A DNA stretch of 64,000 bases from Candidula unifasciata (lineage: Eukaryota; Mollusca; Gastropoda; Stylommatophora; Geomitridae), in NCBI GenBank assembly GCA_905116865.2, contig CAJHNH020000204.1, forward strand, positions 188,501-252,500, given 5' to 3'. Within the stretch, counting starts at the first letter, position 1, and every line of letters begins with the position of its first letter. Shown here piece by piece: positions 45,115 to 58,310 of this stretch. The notes beneath the pieces are model-generated. The model ran no database searches. It saw only the letters and a list, made by a program, of their open reading frames with translations, and was not told where the DNA came from. Made by a program: the position numbers and the translations under genes.

Positions 45115-45305
45115 ATTGACGCTCAACCACACCAGGACATCACACCGAGTGAAAAACCCTCTGTGACATTGAGTGTCTTCATTCGGATGAGGATCACCAC
45201 GGAAAAGGTACCAGAAACCCCGTTCAACCGTTACGTTAGATTCGGGCCCCGGGCAACACCCGGCGTGGGGCTTTGAAATAACGAAAAATTGCGTCCCATA
45301 TTTGG
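45115..45305 (-). mobile_element. Family H copy f
   Basis: Sense minus. Starts CGTCC-AAATATG-GGACG, then the second hairpin is CCGGGTGTTGCCCGG where other copies have TGGCTTTTGCCA, so both sides of that stem changed together. Ends at GTCCTGGTGTGGTTGAGCGT and (CAGT)-like tail. The most divergent full-length copy. Confidence 0.85.
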
Positions 45306-46935
<1,630 letters not shown>

Positions 46936-47059
46936 TAAATATCTCTTATTGTCTCTCTTCAACCAGCGTTCGATGTATTTAATATGTTTAAAATAACACC
47001 AGGAACCTAAAGTTCCCATGACTTTTCTGGAATTCAATCTAGGCTATCTTCTTCTTTGT

Positions 47060-47285
47060 CTTTTATCTACCCCTGGAATGCCTTGCGGAGTCATGACAGG
47101 AAGAGATCTCTGCAACAGGCCCTTATGTTCGCTTCGTTTTTAGCACTTTACAGTGTCTCCGATATTTATGTGGTCCATGTTCTGCGTGGTCGACCTCTGG
47201 ATCTGCTACCGGTTATCTGTATCACATTGCTCTCTGCAATGCCATGTCAGTTGCCGTTCTTGTTATGTGGCAAAACTATTTGACC
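47060..47285 (-). mobile_element. LINE C-terminal fragment
   Basis: Minus strand TGSRSRGRPRRTWTT followed by a stop and ISETL then SAKNEANIRACCRDL, matching the RSRGRPRRTWxDxIxxxL tail of LINE reverse transcriptases. Heavily decayed. Confidence 0.7.
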
Positions 47286-47424
47286 CGTTGTCTACGGAGC
47301 CGGTCAGTATTGATTGATTCTGTGCAGATTCTTTTTCTTATACCATCGCTTATACGTCGCTCTTTTTTGTTACATCTAAATAAATAAATAAACAGAGGGG
47401 GAACCTTCGGGGTCGTTAAAAATT

Positions 47425-47680
47425 ATACATTAATAAAGTAACAGAAAATGTATTGATTGGCACTTTATATAAGTAGAAGTAGAAAGATAGACACCTAGCA
47501 TTATACGTAAACATTTCATTTTTGTGCAGACTATTTGTATATGTCGAGGAGAAAGCCTAGACTAGTGTTATAGCTCTGACATGACTAGGATTTAAAGCTG
47601 TGACAACTAGGCTAATAGTAGCAAACGAGCTAACCGCTAAACCACATCAAGGCACAGTTAAAATGTTCACCCATACATTT
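47425..47680 (-). mobile_element. SINE-A-type copy 3
   Basis: Shares the SINE-A end (AAGTAACAGAAAATGTATTG, GAAGTAGAAAGATAG). The minus-strand head differs and has a good A box TGGTTTAGCGGTTAG with a weak B box CTTTAAATCC. Same 3' part with a different tRNA-like head. Confidence 0.7.
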
Positions 47681-47837
47681 CACACTTCCAGTGCTATCAT
47701 AGAATAACTCTTATAAATGTAGGACTGGTGGTCTCACGGACATGAACCGAAAGATAAATGGATCTGAAAACAAATAAGTGAGGAAAATATTGAACACAAA
47801 ATAGGATGAATTTAAAGAGGGCGGAGTAGGGGAGGGG

Positions 47838-48190
47838 GTGGAGGTGGGGGATTTTTTTGGGGGAGGGGTAAAAAATGTATGGGCAACCAATGGTAATAAA
47901 CGTTATAAGACAGAGAAAATTGTGTTAGACTGGACACATTCTGAGAGGAAACTATCAGAGAATCACCCAACAGGCACTATAATGGGAAATAAAGGGATCG
48001 AGAAAGTGCGCAGGTCCAAAGGAAACCAATGCCTAAATGAGCGTTGATAAGAGAGGCCACAGGTGCTAGAATGGATTCTATCCATGACATCAAAGGGATC
48101 ACACAGCATATAGCGGAATAGAGAAATAGACTACTAGACCAACGTGACGTATACTGGCCCAAAAGGGACAATGATGATGATGGTCGACTC
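47838..48190 (+). mobile_element. LINE 3' end fragment with (GAT)n tail
   Basis: A plus frame to 48047 (DWTHSERKLSENHPTGT) is followed by TAGAATGGATTCTATCCATG and a terminal ACAATGATGATGATGG. The last part parallels 55140-55265 (GAAGTGGATTCCATCTATGA, then AAGATGATGATGATGG). Similar tails end other LINE families in such genomes. No catalytic motif, so the assignment is tentative. Confidence 0.5.
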
Positions 48191-48904
48191 ACAACGTCCA
48201 CCTCTCCACATAATGCAGTGCTCTGTGTTCGTCCTATCATCACGTCCGGGGATTTCCTCGGACAGAAAAGCCCACACATCCTGTCAGCTGAAGTGTCATC
48301 TTTGATAATTACTTGTCAAAGAGGACAGAGTGGTGCATTTTTATTTCCTCTCGACAGATATGCTCCATATCTCGTCTCAACATGTGTCCGTTTTTTATGT
48401 GCCATTTTGTCAGTTAGAAAGTGAAAGCAGAGGTCAGCGCTGAAGGCGACAGTAAACGGAAAGATTTTTTTATCCTCATGATCGTTTCCTCTTTTACCAC
48501 TTCGTATGTCAAAGAGACATAAGGTTCTACTTCTGACTCTTCTGTCCACCTTGACCATAGACGCGTCGTGCTGTTATAAAGAGTTTTGCTGATGTTATCT
48601 TTGCATATTGTTCTTGGTCCACCTTGTGATCTATCTATCTACTTTATACCTGGCATTATATATACATTTACTGCATTTTCGTCACTGGGTACCTTCTTTC
48701 AGATACATGTGCGAGTTGTAGCTGCCTGGTTATCAACATCTGGCAGCATTTACTTTTTAACTCCTTCACATCTTTTAAATTAATCTCGATAAGTGTACAG
48801 TTTGTCAGCTAATTATACCTGCATATCTTTTCAAGTTCACACCCCTCATTTTGCAGAACTTGGCTGACTCTGAAAAAGTTATGCAAACTTCTATGCTGTC
48901 ATAA
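48191..48904. other. Unassigned stretch
   Basis: Contains the partner of the 45926 segment at 48302-48385. No gene was recognised. Confidence 0.4.
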
Positions 48905-49200
48905 GACTGACCGAGAGCTGTCGTGGTGTAGTAGCTAGACGCTCGACCGTAGATCTGATGATCGTGGATTCGAATCCAAACATAGCCGGAATGTTAAAAA
49001 AAAAATGTTCTAGGCTTCCAGGTCTTCCCAGCCTTGAATGGGTAGCAGACAAAATCTTAGGAAGTAAAGGCGGGCGGCATGATGTCGGCCATATAATCCA
49101 CCAAGTTCCGACTGGACTTTAAAAAAGTTCCCGCACTATATGTCCAATACGTCTAAAGGCGTGGAAAAGGGTCCTTTACATAAGGCTGCTCTTACATTTT
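48905..49200 (+). mobile_element. SINE-B copy 5
   Basis: Head TGGTGTAGTAGCTAGACG and GTGGATTCGAATCC (exact B box), A-run, CAGGTCTTCCCAGCCTTGAA, GGAAGTAAAGGCGGGCGGCA, end GTCTAAAGGCGTGGAAAAGG. Confidence 0.9.
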
Positions 49201-49744
49201 GAAAAGTTTAACCTACAAGCTTCACGTAAGTAATGCAACCAAGGCTGCCGAAACATTTTTGAAAAACAGTACAAATGTTTGTCTTCTTTTGATGTTGTTG
49301 AAAGGTACCGTAATGTACTAAAAGGTTAACTCACCCCCGATTAAAAGTAACAACATCTGCATCAACAATGGTTGACAGTTGACGAGACAAAAGGCTGTAA
49401 GCAGAGCTGACGACCATCCCCGCGGTGCCAGGGAAAAAAAAAAAACACAGCTTGTTTGCAGTTTACAGTTACCCTATCCAAACTGGACTTCACGCCAGGA
49501 GCGCTGACATAGAGAGATAACATGGTGGAGGGGAGCGGTTGAGAGGGGGAATTAAGGACCCCAGTCAGTGCTTGCCCATTTGTTGGAAGTCGAGTGAAGG
49601 CATTTATATTTTCTACGCAAGGGGTGGGGCTGAACGGGGCATAATTCTAATTTAAGAGAATAATAATGTATTCAATAAAAAGTAAACACGATAATACATT
49701 TGAAATAATATGAAAAATATAAACAAACATTATTAGAGATAATT
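49201..49744. other. Unassigned stretch
   Basis: A-run near 49435. No recognised gene. Confidence 0.4.
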
Positions 49745-49960
49745 ACTATATGTGCTTCAAAAAATGACCTTGGTTCCCAGGTCGACCCAGCCTTGAGTAG
49801 GTATCGGATGCAGTCACATGAAGTAAAGGCGACGGGCGTGATGCTGACCACATCACCCATCTTGTGCCGAGTGGTCTATAAAAATATAGATCTAGCCCTA
49901 TATGCTTTTTATACGCCTAAAGACGTGGAAAATGGTCTTTCACTGAATTTTTTTTAAAAC
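49745..49960 (+). mobile_element. SINE-B copy 6, 5'-truncated
   Basis: The body only: TCCCAGGTCGACCCAGCCTT, AGTAAAGGCGACGGGCGTGA, ACGCCTAAAGACGTGGAAAA. No tRNA head. Confidence 0.85.
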
Positions 49961-50079
49961 CATGTGTGCTGAGCATCATAATTAAAAGACATTATTTTTA
50001 AAAGGTGGGAGGGGAAGGGGAGGGGTCAGTCTTCTCTTCTTAAACTTGTCTGGGGTAATCTTAGTAATCTTAGTTCCAG

Positions 50080-50520
50080 CTTCATAGCAAACGGGTCACC
50101 CCATAGTTGCTCCGCTCCTGCACCAACGAAAAACACACAGAATGTTCGTCGTAGTCCCTTGTGGAAAGATCGACAGACTGCAGTCTCTGCATTTGCACTA
50201 GCATACTCACGCATTCGGTAGCCATCAGAAGTGCTGACACAACAGTTTGACATTTGAAATGCAGTTCATCATCGACGGCAGCAGAAGTTACTAACACATC
50301 AGCAGTTGCACACGTGATCAATATTAATCACATAATGCACCACCAATATTGCGGCGACAGGACACGCGCCATTTTCTGAATTTACAGTTCACACCACCAC
50401 GTTGGTCACAGTCGAAAACATTCCAAATGAAATCTGCACCTCACAGGGTCGCGTCATGCACTCAACTTGGTAGCTGGCACGAAAAAACTATATCCTTTCA
50501 GTCTACAAATTGGATCAAAA
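50080..50520 (+). repeat. Dispersed family M, copy 3
   Basis: Shares CGAAAAACACACAGAATGTT with copy 1 and ACAGACTGCAGTCTC, CTGAATTTACAGTTCACA and ATATCCTTTCAGTCTACAAA with copy 2, thereby linking all three. No intact reading frame. Confidence 0.78.
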
Positions 50521-50829
50521 ATGCAACGGCCACCGTCTGGCAGAAGCAAAATATTTGCCCCAGTACGAAACAGTGACCATGCTCTGCGTCCATTTTGACC
50601 GGAAAAGGGTGTCTGGGGTGGTGAGTTTGGGTGCTCAAGTGGCCTGAGACCCATGTTTCTCCACAAGTGCACATGACACATCAGTTGCAATCCTTTCCCG
50701 CACATTTATGGTACCCATTTTTGGTTGAGCAGACAGGGAAGCCCATATAATCTAAATAAATGAAAAATATAAATGTGTGTTTGTTTTTAAGAGTTGATCT
50801 CTTAAAGTTCTTCCCCGATTGCCAAAACG
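50521..50829. other. Unassigned stretch
   Basis: No recognised gene. A minus frame at 50454-50705 has no family motif. Confidence 0.4.
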
Positions 50830-51200
50830 CGAACTAAATAGCACCAGCGACGATTACATCGGCATCTTGGTTTTGTTTTCCGACGATCCTATTTTTGTGT
50901 TGCCTTGCGTTCCCACCGCGGATTTTAATTTCCGCTGATAGGCGAACTTTGATTGTTAACCTCAGAAATCTGCATGATGCTGTATGCCGCAAGTTCTTCA
51001 CCGATTGCTTTGAGATTTTGACACAACGTTGCATTCGAATACGCACGTTTTTTTTTTTTTTTAAGATACCTCATAAAATACAAACTACATAGCTCCAGTG
51101 ACGGTTACATCGACATCTTGGTTTTGTTTTCCAAAGATCGTATTTCTTTTTCATTGCTACGTTCTCGAACTTTCACTGGTGACCTCAGAAATATGCATAA
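50830..51200 (+). repeat. Imperfect tandem duplication, about 245-bp period
   Basis: GACGATTACATCGGCATCTT then GGTTTTGTTTTCC near 50849 recur as GACGGTTACATCGACATCTT then GGTTTTGTTTTCC near 51101, and CTCAGAAATCTGCATGATGC near 50961 as CTCAGAAATATGCATAAAGC near 51184. Confidence 0.85.
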
Positions 51201-51684
51201 AGCAGTAGGAGATAATAGATTTTTTCGTTATGGGGACAAAGAGTTGTTGAAAGGCTGGAACTGTAGAGATGTGGTAATAAAAACAAGTTGGGATTAATAG
51301 TTGTGGGAAAAGAAAGAGAGTTGTCGGGAGACTGTATGGGATTGAAAGGATATGGGAAAGAAGGAATACTGATTAGTGAGGACTATCGTCACAACATTCC
51401 GGACAGATCTATAGATTCTCAGATATTTTCTCGATAGCTTTACAAGCGCAAAAACCACTAATGACGTTCGCTTTGTGGTAATTAATCAGACGACTTTTGC
51501 CTCGGTGCTCCAGGCTGCACTCTCATATTCACCACCCCTCGATACGATCTTCTTGGCGATAGGTGTGTGACTAGGTATCAATGACATCACTACTGCCAAT
51601 GTCAGCTAAGTCACAGTAACCGCCCTGCTCATAAGATTAGGCTGCTCTTGCTTGCACCAATGGTGGTAGTAACAGAATAGTAGT
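51201..51684. other. Unassigned stretch
   Basis: AG-rich first part. No recognised gene. Confidence 0.4.
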
Positions 51685-51900
51685 TGTTGTGGTTGGCCGG
51701 GTGGTTTCAACGTCGGGCTGTCATGTTGGAAAACCGGGTTCGTGTAAGGTGATGCAGTTTTTCTGTCGGGGGTATAATTAAACATCCTAACCTTGAACAG
51801 TCCGTGGCGACAGCACTAGCAATGCAGGCTTCTCTGGCTCACGACCTCTGTCTACACCAACTAAGACAGGTGGTGAAACAGACAGTAGTGAGTTTTTGTT
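51685..51900 (+). mobile_element. SINE-C copy 1
   Basis: Head with TTGGCCGGGTGGTTTCAACG and a weak B box, then TTTTTCTGTCGGGGGTATAA, CAGTCCGTGGCGACAGCACT, matching 53305-53545. Confidence 0.8.
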
Positions 51901-52279
51901 GTTGTTGTTGTTGTTGTGGTGCTGGTGGTACAGGTAGTAGTACTACTAATCAATGCGTGATGTGGTACATATTACACTGACTGCATTTACTTCTAATTAA
52001 AATTCCTGCTATCTATTTTAGTCTTGGTGGACAAGGATGCCAAGGTCAATTAAAATACATGTATAATGACCTTCAAATCCTTTGAAGGGAGAGAGGAGTA
52101 GTCGGTGTATTGTGAGGGGAGAGGGTGATAAGAGAAACTGTTTGGTGATGAGGGAAACTGTTAACTGAGAGAACTTAAAATATGATTTTAAAGTTTTCAT
52201 TGTTTTAATTATTTATCTTTTAATAACGGTGCCTCAGCTATCATCGATTGCGACTTTTTTTTTTAAAGACGTATAGAAG
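51901..52279. other. Unassigned stretch with (GTT)n
   Basis: (GTT)n at 51895-51918. No gene. Confidence 0.5.
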
Positions 52280-52700
52280 TAATCTTTACTAAGGTGCTGC
52301 GTGCCCTTAAGGTATAGCATCCGCCTTGAGTACTAGAGGTCCTGGGTTCAAACCCCGGTAAAGGACCTAGGTTTTTCGCGTGGACTTCTAGTAATTTCTT
52401 TTGGTCTCTGGGTAGTAAAACCAGACGCCAGGGTGTATTGTTGCGTGAGTGAAAAAAAATCCCTTGGCAGTTGGAAATCGAAAATGAGTGCGTAACGGTG
52501 CAGCCCGGGCAAAATTTGGAGTTAATAATCTACCCGAAAAGTATTTCAGAATTCACGCTAGTGCAACGGAGTTCGTGCACTGCGCTTCGATTCTTTAGAC
52601 TCAGGCTTGAGTTAGAAGTAGAACGGAACACTTATGGGTTTATACCAGTGTGCCATGATGTTGATTCGTCGACTAAACTAAACTAAACTAGCATGTGATT
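52280..52700 (+). mobile_element. SINE-D copy, full length
   Basis: Head with CTTAAGGTATAGCATCCGCC and CTGGGTTCAAACCCC (B box), then GGTCTCTGGGTAGTAAA, GCAGCCCGGGCAAAATTTGG, GAGTTAGAAGTAGAACGGAA and TGTGCCATGATGTTGATTCG, ending in (ACTAA)n, a likely retroposition tail. Confidence 0.9.
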
Positions 52701-52974
52701 AACAAATAACCATTTTTTTTTAAATCTTAATATTACACTTTAAACGGCCACTAAAATAAGGACACAATTATATGTTGCGCATTCTAAAGTCGGCATACCA
52801 CTCTATCTCTATATCAGTGCAGACAATGATTGTGAAATTAGCATATTAGAAAAGTACGCTTTCTATTTTTTAATTTGTTTCCCATTTAGCTAGACTTGGC
52901 CACAGCCACGCGTGGTCGGGTACATCTAGTATTTAATATTTAAAAAAAGGGAGGCGGTTAGTTATTGTAAATCA

Positions 52975-53192
52975 CTTCCCGTCCTTCTTAGGATGAAATT
53001 TTTGGTTATTTGAAGCCCTACTCTGACTTTGCTAGGGGCCGCAACATAGCATGGCCATAAGTATGGCCTAAAGGCTAAACGCGGTTTCTATGACCTCTCC
53101 ACGGTGATCCTCACCCACATGATGGCACATTGTGTCATCGGGTGTTTTTTGCTTGTGTCACCTGGTGGGGGTAGAAAGTCAGTCAGTCGGGG
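52975..53192 (+). mobile_element. Family H copy g
   Basis: Sense plus. 5' stem CGTCC-TTCTTA-GGATG (one G-U pair), GAAGCCCTACTCTGACTTTG, GGTTTCTATGACCTCTCCAC, CATGATGGCACATTGTGTCA and tail AAGTCAGTCAGTC. Confidence 0.9.
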
Positions 53193-53304
53193 GGTAGTGG
53201 TGGGGCCGGGGCGCTCACAAAGCCCGAGATCCCAGTTTCCAGCACCCCTGCTACAGGTAACTTAGTAGTCAACGGGTGCCCTAATGTGAGTGTATTATAA
53301 AGCT

Positions 53305-53545
53305 GGACATGGCAGCTCTGGCCGAGCGGTTACAGCGTCAGGCATGAGATCCTGGTTCGAACTCCCCAGCACCCCTCCCCGTGATGATCGTGGAATTTTT
53401 CTGTCGGGGGTAATATTTAAGCAACTAACCGGCACAGGCCGTGCCGACAGCAGTAGCCACGCGGTTCCTAATTCCCAGGCACATCCGCGCACCCCCAAAT
53501 CCCCTGTCTACACCGCCCTAAAAGAAGTAAAAAAAATACAGACTA
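53305..53545 (+). mobile_element. SINE-C copy 2
   Basis: The clearest tRNA-like head in the window: TGGCCGAGCGGTTACAGCGT (A box, Ser/Leu type) and CTGGTTCGAACTCC (B box). The body has TTTTTCTGTCGGGGGTAATA and ends near CCCCTGTCTACACCGCCCTA. No proper acceptor stem partner, so it is a SINE rather than a tRNA gene. Confidence 0.88.
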
Positions 53546-54119
53546 TAGTAACAGTATGCGGATGGGAAGGGATTCTGCGGAATTTATCCTGTTGGCTTCG
53601 CGACCGAATTGTGGCTCTTTGAGTGTAATAATCTTTCAGGGAGAATCACGAAAGAGAAAAAAAAAAAAAAAATTCACATTGCCAACTCATCTTTAATGCC
53701 TATAATATTTCTATAAGATCTACTTGTAAGATTTACTGGAGTCTCCCAATGATTTTAATTTGTATCGCTAAAATGTGACTCGGATTCAAATGCTGAGAAC
53801 CTTTGTGCACTATCAGACGACAATTTGAAGTCTGTTATCGTACTGAGAGATGACTGTATTCAAATGTGTCTGATTCCAAACGATGGAACACATTTCGTTT
53901 GACACAAGTCGGACGGGTAAATCGTAAATCTGGTATTTTTGTAAAATTAATTTACAAGTTTCAGTTCTTTCACAAGTAGAAAAGCAGAATTCAAATTACA
54001 TTCCCGTCCAGAATTCGGTCAAAAAATACCTTTACAAGCTTAGATTATTTTTCTTGCCTTCTGCTGAATTTTTCTTTACTTCCTGGTCCGTACAAGCCCA
54101 CCCCACCAGAATACAGTTT
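53546..54119. other. Unassigned stretch
   Basis: A-run near 53657-53672. No recognised gene. Confidence 0.4.
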
Positions 54120-54520
54120 ATTTCGTAACCGTTCTGAAGTATCGCTGCGGAAGTCCCGGGTAGTTAGCGTCTTTTAAATATTTTCTCCTGGTTTCGCCGG
54201 TGTGTTGGGAAATGAACACCACTTGGTGGTGTATTAATTGATGCATGCCAAGCTAGAGGTTGCAGAAGTTTTGGGAGCGAGTGAAACAGTGCGGGAGCAC
54301 AGATAGATTATCACGGGTTGAAAAGAATTGTGCTGCGAAGAGTGATTTGGAAATCTGGCAGACACTCAACACTTGAGGGTAACGCCAGACGCATTTACAA
54401 TCAGATTGTTACTGGTGCTGTCAGAACTGGTACACTTCTTTAGCTGCTGAAGATGAGGACGGAGCGCTCTTGGGAATGTGCCGAGTGATGTGACGACACT
54501 CAGTACTATGATGACGACAG
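54120..54520 (+). mobile_element. LINE RNase H and C-terminal fragment, type 1
   Basis: The DNA parallels 4620-4880 (GTCCCGGGTAGTTAGCGTCT for VVSVxxIFS, GTGTTGGGAAATGAACACCA for VLGNExx). Further on come ARRIYNQIVTGAVRTGTLL and RTERSWECAE, the C-terminal tail seen at 19885 as HAWECPEC. Multiple frame changes. Confidence 0.8.
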
Positions 54521-54639
54521 CATTATTTACATTTAGGTATTGCTTAGAGACCTACTGGCAACCAGTGGATGATCCGCCTTATTTTCGAGGATATTTCATG
54601 GGATTCATTATAAGCTAGGTCGACTTGAAAGCAACTGTT

Positions 54640-54720
54640 GTTTTATCTCGAGGCAGATTCAAACTCCAGACCGTGCCGGCAGACACGCGTCTTGCTACTG
54701 CGACATCTCTGCTCCCTTAA
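54640..54720 (-). mobile_element. tRNA-like SINE head, weak
   Basis: Minus strand GTCGCAGTAGCAAGACGCGT and GGAGTTTGAATCTGCC recall A and B boxes. No body was matched. Confidence 0.4.
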
Positions 54721-55079
54721 ATACCGGAAGCTGGTATTTATTTTGAAAAATGAATGCTCAAGGAAACAGATGAACATTAGATGGACGAATTAAGGAGAGG
54801 CAAAGAAATAAGAGAAGTATCTAGACACCCGCTTGCAACAACAGCTATCTGAAGATGCCAACATATTATACCAGATAAGCGATTTTGTGTATTTGTGTAG
54901 TATTGTTTGATTTATGTATGTACTGAAGAAAGTCTTTATGGCCGCAACGTTCACGTTTGTTTTGTTATAGTGTGAAGCTTGCTGATATACTATTAGTTCG
55001 GTGTTATATCTTTGCTCAATATATTATGCACATCATTAATAGTAGAAGATCAACGGACAGGAACTGAAATAGGAAACTA
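54721..55079. other. Unassigned stretch
   Basis: No recognised gene or repeat. Confidence 0.4.
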
Positions 55080-55270
55080 ATATGTTGAGGAGACGAGGAC
55101 GACCAAGAGAAAGCGATAACATCCGACTATCGGTGTTGAGAGAGATCAAAGGTACTGAAGTGGATTCCATCTATGACTTTGGAAAAAGATTGCGCAGGAT
55201 AAAACTAAGCGGAGGACTACCCGGTGAGCCCAATGTTACTGTACTGACACAAAGATGATGATGATGGCGA
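55080..55270 (+). mobile_element. LINE 3' end fragment with (GAT)n tail
   Basis: RRRGRPRESDNIRLSVLREI on the plus strand resembles the RGRPRxxWxDNIxxxL LINE tail. GAAGTGGATTCCATCTATGA and AAGATGATGATGATGG follow, as at 48070-48184. Confidence 0.6.
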
Positions 55271-56108
55271 TGTATTCTACTTATCAAATCAGTTTCTCAT
55301 AAATGTGCTACCTTAATACAGTGATGTTCTCAGAGATTCCCCTGTACTCGGAAATGCCAAATAGACATTGACTTGTTATTTGTTGTTTGGACTTGGATAT
55401 TTAGTTTGGCATTTAAAAAATCTGACCGGCACTCTGTTGATAAATGAACTTTTCGAGCCAAATCCAGCGATGTTTGCGCAAATGTTTGTGGGCAACTCTG
55501 ACAAACAGTTTGTTTGCAATCAAGACAAACAGTTTCAGCTAGCGCAGTGTTCGTCTCTTTGTTTTCCGAGCGCGCAAATTTAAATTTCCCCGTCAGTTTC
55601 ATGAGCATGAAAGCAAACATCTCTGGCCATTACATGAACCATTTTTTCAGGCAGCGCCTGGACCCGGCTTTCCAGTTAATATGATAATGTTGATTATTCT
55701 AGAGCCAGTTTGGGCTGTTTTTGTTTTTCCAGGCCTGTTCATTTTGTTTTTCCTTTTCTTCTTTAGTGGTTGAGTTGTAGAGCATTGACTGTCAAACCTG
55801 AATATGGTGGGATAAATCTTCTCTGAACTCGAGTTGATATCTCCGAGAGATGTGTGTATCTGTGCAAAAGGATAATACGGAGACCAAAAGAACAAAAGCA
55901 TATAAGTACTTGGACACAAAATTCTTCAACTGCTCCAGCATACTGAAAAAAGAAATTCAATCTAGAATAGTCTGGACTATGCCCTACAAGATCTGCTAAA
56001 ATCAAATTCTCTATCTTGTAACATTAAAACCATACTATATAAAACACTGTTAAGACCATTTATCCTATATTTCTTTGACGCGTTGAGTACAACTAAAAGG
56101 GAACTATA
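55271..56108. other. Unassigned stretch
   Basis: No recognised gene. Overlapping short frames on both strands carry no family motif. Confidence 0.4.
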
Positions 56109-56496
56109 AACGAACTCAGGTCCAGCTCCGCCCATCTACACATTAGGTCACCTTGCATTGATGCTTGGTCTGGCTGGTCCACGTTGCTCAAGGTTACAGA
56201 GGTGTCCCAGTCTACTGCTGTAGATTACACTCTCTCGTGGGTCCTAGGTTTAGTGTGTGGGAGGAGGAGTTGGGATTCGGGCAGTTGTATATGTTATGGG
56301 GTCGTTAAAGGCGCTCAGATCCTGTAATATACAGCACGCCTGGTCGCCGGTAGGAGCGTCGATCAAGCAGACGTCTCTGCCACTTAAGCTTGCTCGTCTC
56401 AGTTTAAGGGGGAGACTGAACGTCCAATCACAGTGCCCTGACAAGACTCCGTCAATCATAAGTCTATAGATGGGTGTACCTGGGCCTGAGTTCGTT
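56109..56496. mobile_element. 388-bp element with 36-bp inverted ends
   Basis: AACGAACTCAGGTCCAGCTC ... CCCATCTA at 56109-56145 is inverted at 56460-56496 (TAGATGGG ... CCTGAGTTCGTT), with a few mismatches. Non-coding interior. The flanks suggest a TA-containing duplication (TATA at left, TTACAT at right) but the exact boundary is unclear. A MITE of unknown superfamily. Confidence 0.75.
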
Positions 56497-57985
56497 ACAT
56501 GTACCACTAAGAGAGAGTAATTAACGGGGGTGGGGGAAGGGTGAGGGGGGGGGCCTGAAACTATGTTAGTCAAATACGGAGCCATTTATCAACATAAGGT
56601 ACTGGACATCTTACTTAAAGTCACCGACAAGAGACACTACCGACAGGATATCACGGAGCAGAAATGTAAATGAGACGCCAGCGTAGACTATTCCCATGAG
56701 AGCTTAAACACAGAAGGTGATCAAGGCCAGATTACGTCACATGTGAAGAAGGGACCTCATCCATCAGGATTTACATTCTGGACAAGACCGGACACTCAAG
56801 ACCTGTCAAACTGTCCCGGTTACGTAATCCTGTTCCGACATCCCACGCCATGAGCTCGCCACAAAGTGCCCGTTTTCCGAATGTGTGCATATTTCATTAT
56901 GACAGATCATTTGTGGAACCTGTTGATCTCCGTCCGTCAGAGAGATGCCTCTATGATCTGGCCGGGTTGTGAGTCACAGGGTGCTTCCGAGCCAACATGT
57001 TTGGCAACAAATCGATCCTCTCGTTATCCTGATGAAGGACTGCTTTCATACCGCACATTCGACTTTCTAAAAATATTTTTTTATTTAGCATTAATTGAAA
57101 GCCACTAGCTTAACTGCGACATTCCTTGTGTGGGTTCTAGGGCCCCGTTTGTGGCATGAAAGGGCGTGGGGCGGGTGAGAGGGCGGCGGGCGGCTGCTAC
57201 CTCTAAGCAAGCATATCAAGTATGCTGCAAGTATTGAAATCGTTTGGGTTGGGACGAAAGGCGCAATAATCGCAGTCTGACTGTAAACAAATTACCACAA
57301 AATTCTCAATCACTCTTTTCATAGAGAACATAGAAAAACAAGAACTGAAAGGAAAAGAAAAAGAAGGAAGGAGATGAGGCGGAGGAGGAGAGGAGAAGGA
57401 GGATTGCTCGCTAGAAGAGAGTCTCTTTTTGGCTGGCTCCAATCAGTCACAAGACTGAAGTGAGAAAACACACTGATCATCTATCTCCTGGGGTAGCGAA
57501 AGCTCCTTGTTAACATTAACTGCCCATTTGATCACATAAAAGGCCCATTCGCTGACGATGAAGATTATCGGTAAAACTGACAGTGCCACTGAAAAGAAAA
57601 GATATTACGCGTTGCTTAATTAGTTTTGTTTCGTGTCCATGACCAAATGGTTAATCAATCAATCAGGTAACTTCGAAACCAGAGAAGATTGCCTGTAAGA
57701 CCTCTACATCAGTCACTCTCCCTCTTTCTCTCTGTATCTCTGTCTCTCTCTCTCTCGCATAGGGTTACACATTCTGAGATTGAAGTTCGTTGACATTATC
57801 CTCTTACCTGCATCGCTCTTCATGCCTTTGGTTTTCATTATATTCTTGTGGTTTCCAGACAGTGGTAGAAGCCACAACACGGAAGAGATTATGGTAAGGT
57901 AAACAAAAACCCCAAAAAGACGACAGTTGTACATTGTGGCCAATTATCGCTGACAAGGCGATTAAATGACTTGTAATGTGGTTGA
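56497..57985. other. Unassigned stretch
   Basis: G-runs near 56524-56552 and 57165-57195. (CT)n near 57717-57759. No gene was recognised. Confidence 0.4.
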
Positions 57986-58310
57986 ATTAAATGGTATGAT
58001 AGAATAACTAATGTAGAGCTTTGGGAGAGAACTAAACAGGCTCCGGTGGACCAAGAGGTGAGGAAAAGACGCTGGCGTTGGATAGGACACACACAGAGAA
58101 AACAGGAAACCAGCATAACTAGAATGTCTTTGCATTGGAACCCACAGGGGCATAGGAATAAAGGAAGGCCAAAATACACATGGAGAAGAGAGCTGGAGAA
58201 TGAAGTTAGAAAGATGGGGAGGACATGGGGAGAGCTCCATGTAATGGCGAAGGATAGAACGACTTGGTGTGAGTTGGTTGAGGGCCTATGCTCCATTGGG
58301 GGATAGAAAG
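57986..58310 (+). mobile_element. RTE-type LINE 3' end
   Basis: An uninterrupted frame reads DRITNVELWERTKQAPVDQE, RKRRWRWIGHTQRKQETSIT, LHWNPQGHRNKGRPKYTWRR and ELENEVRKMGRTWGELHVMA, ending at TAG 58304-58306. This is the C-terminus of RTE-class LINE proteins (motifs RWxWIGHTxRK, WNPQGxRxxGRPxxTWRR). The stop is followed at once by the (GAA)n tail, the very short 3' UTR typical of RTE. About 105 codons are intact, making this one of the youngest LINE pieces here. 5'-truncated. Confidence 0.93.

Noticed and set aside
53305..53380. A tRNA gene (Ser/Leu-like)
   Set aside because: A and B boxes are good, but the acceptor arm does not close and the same body follows a second head at 51685, so it is a SINE.
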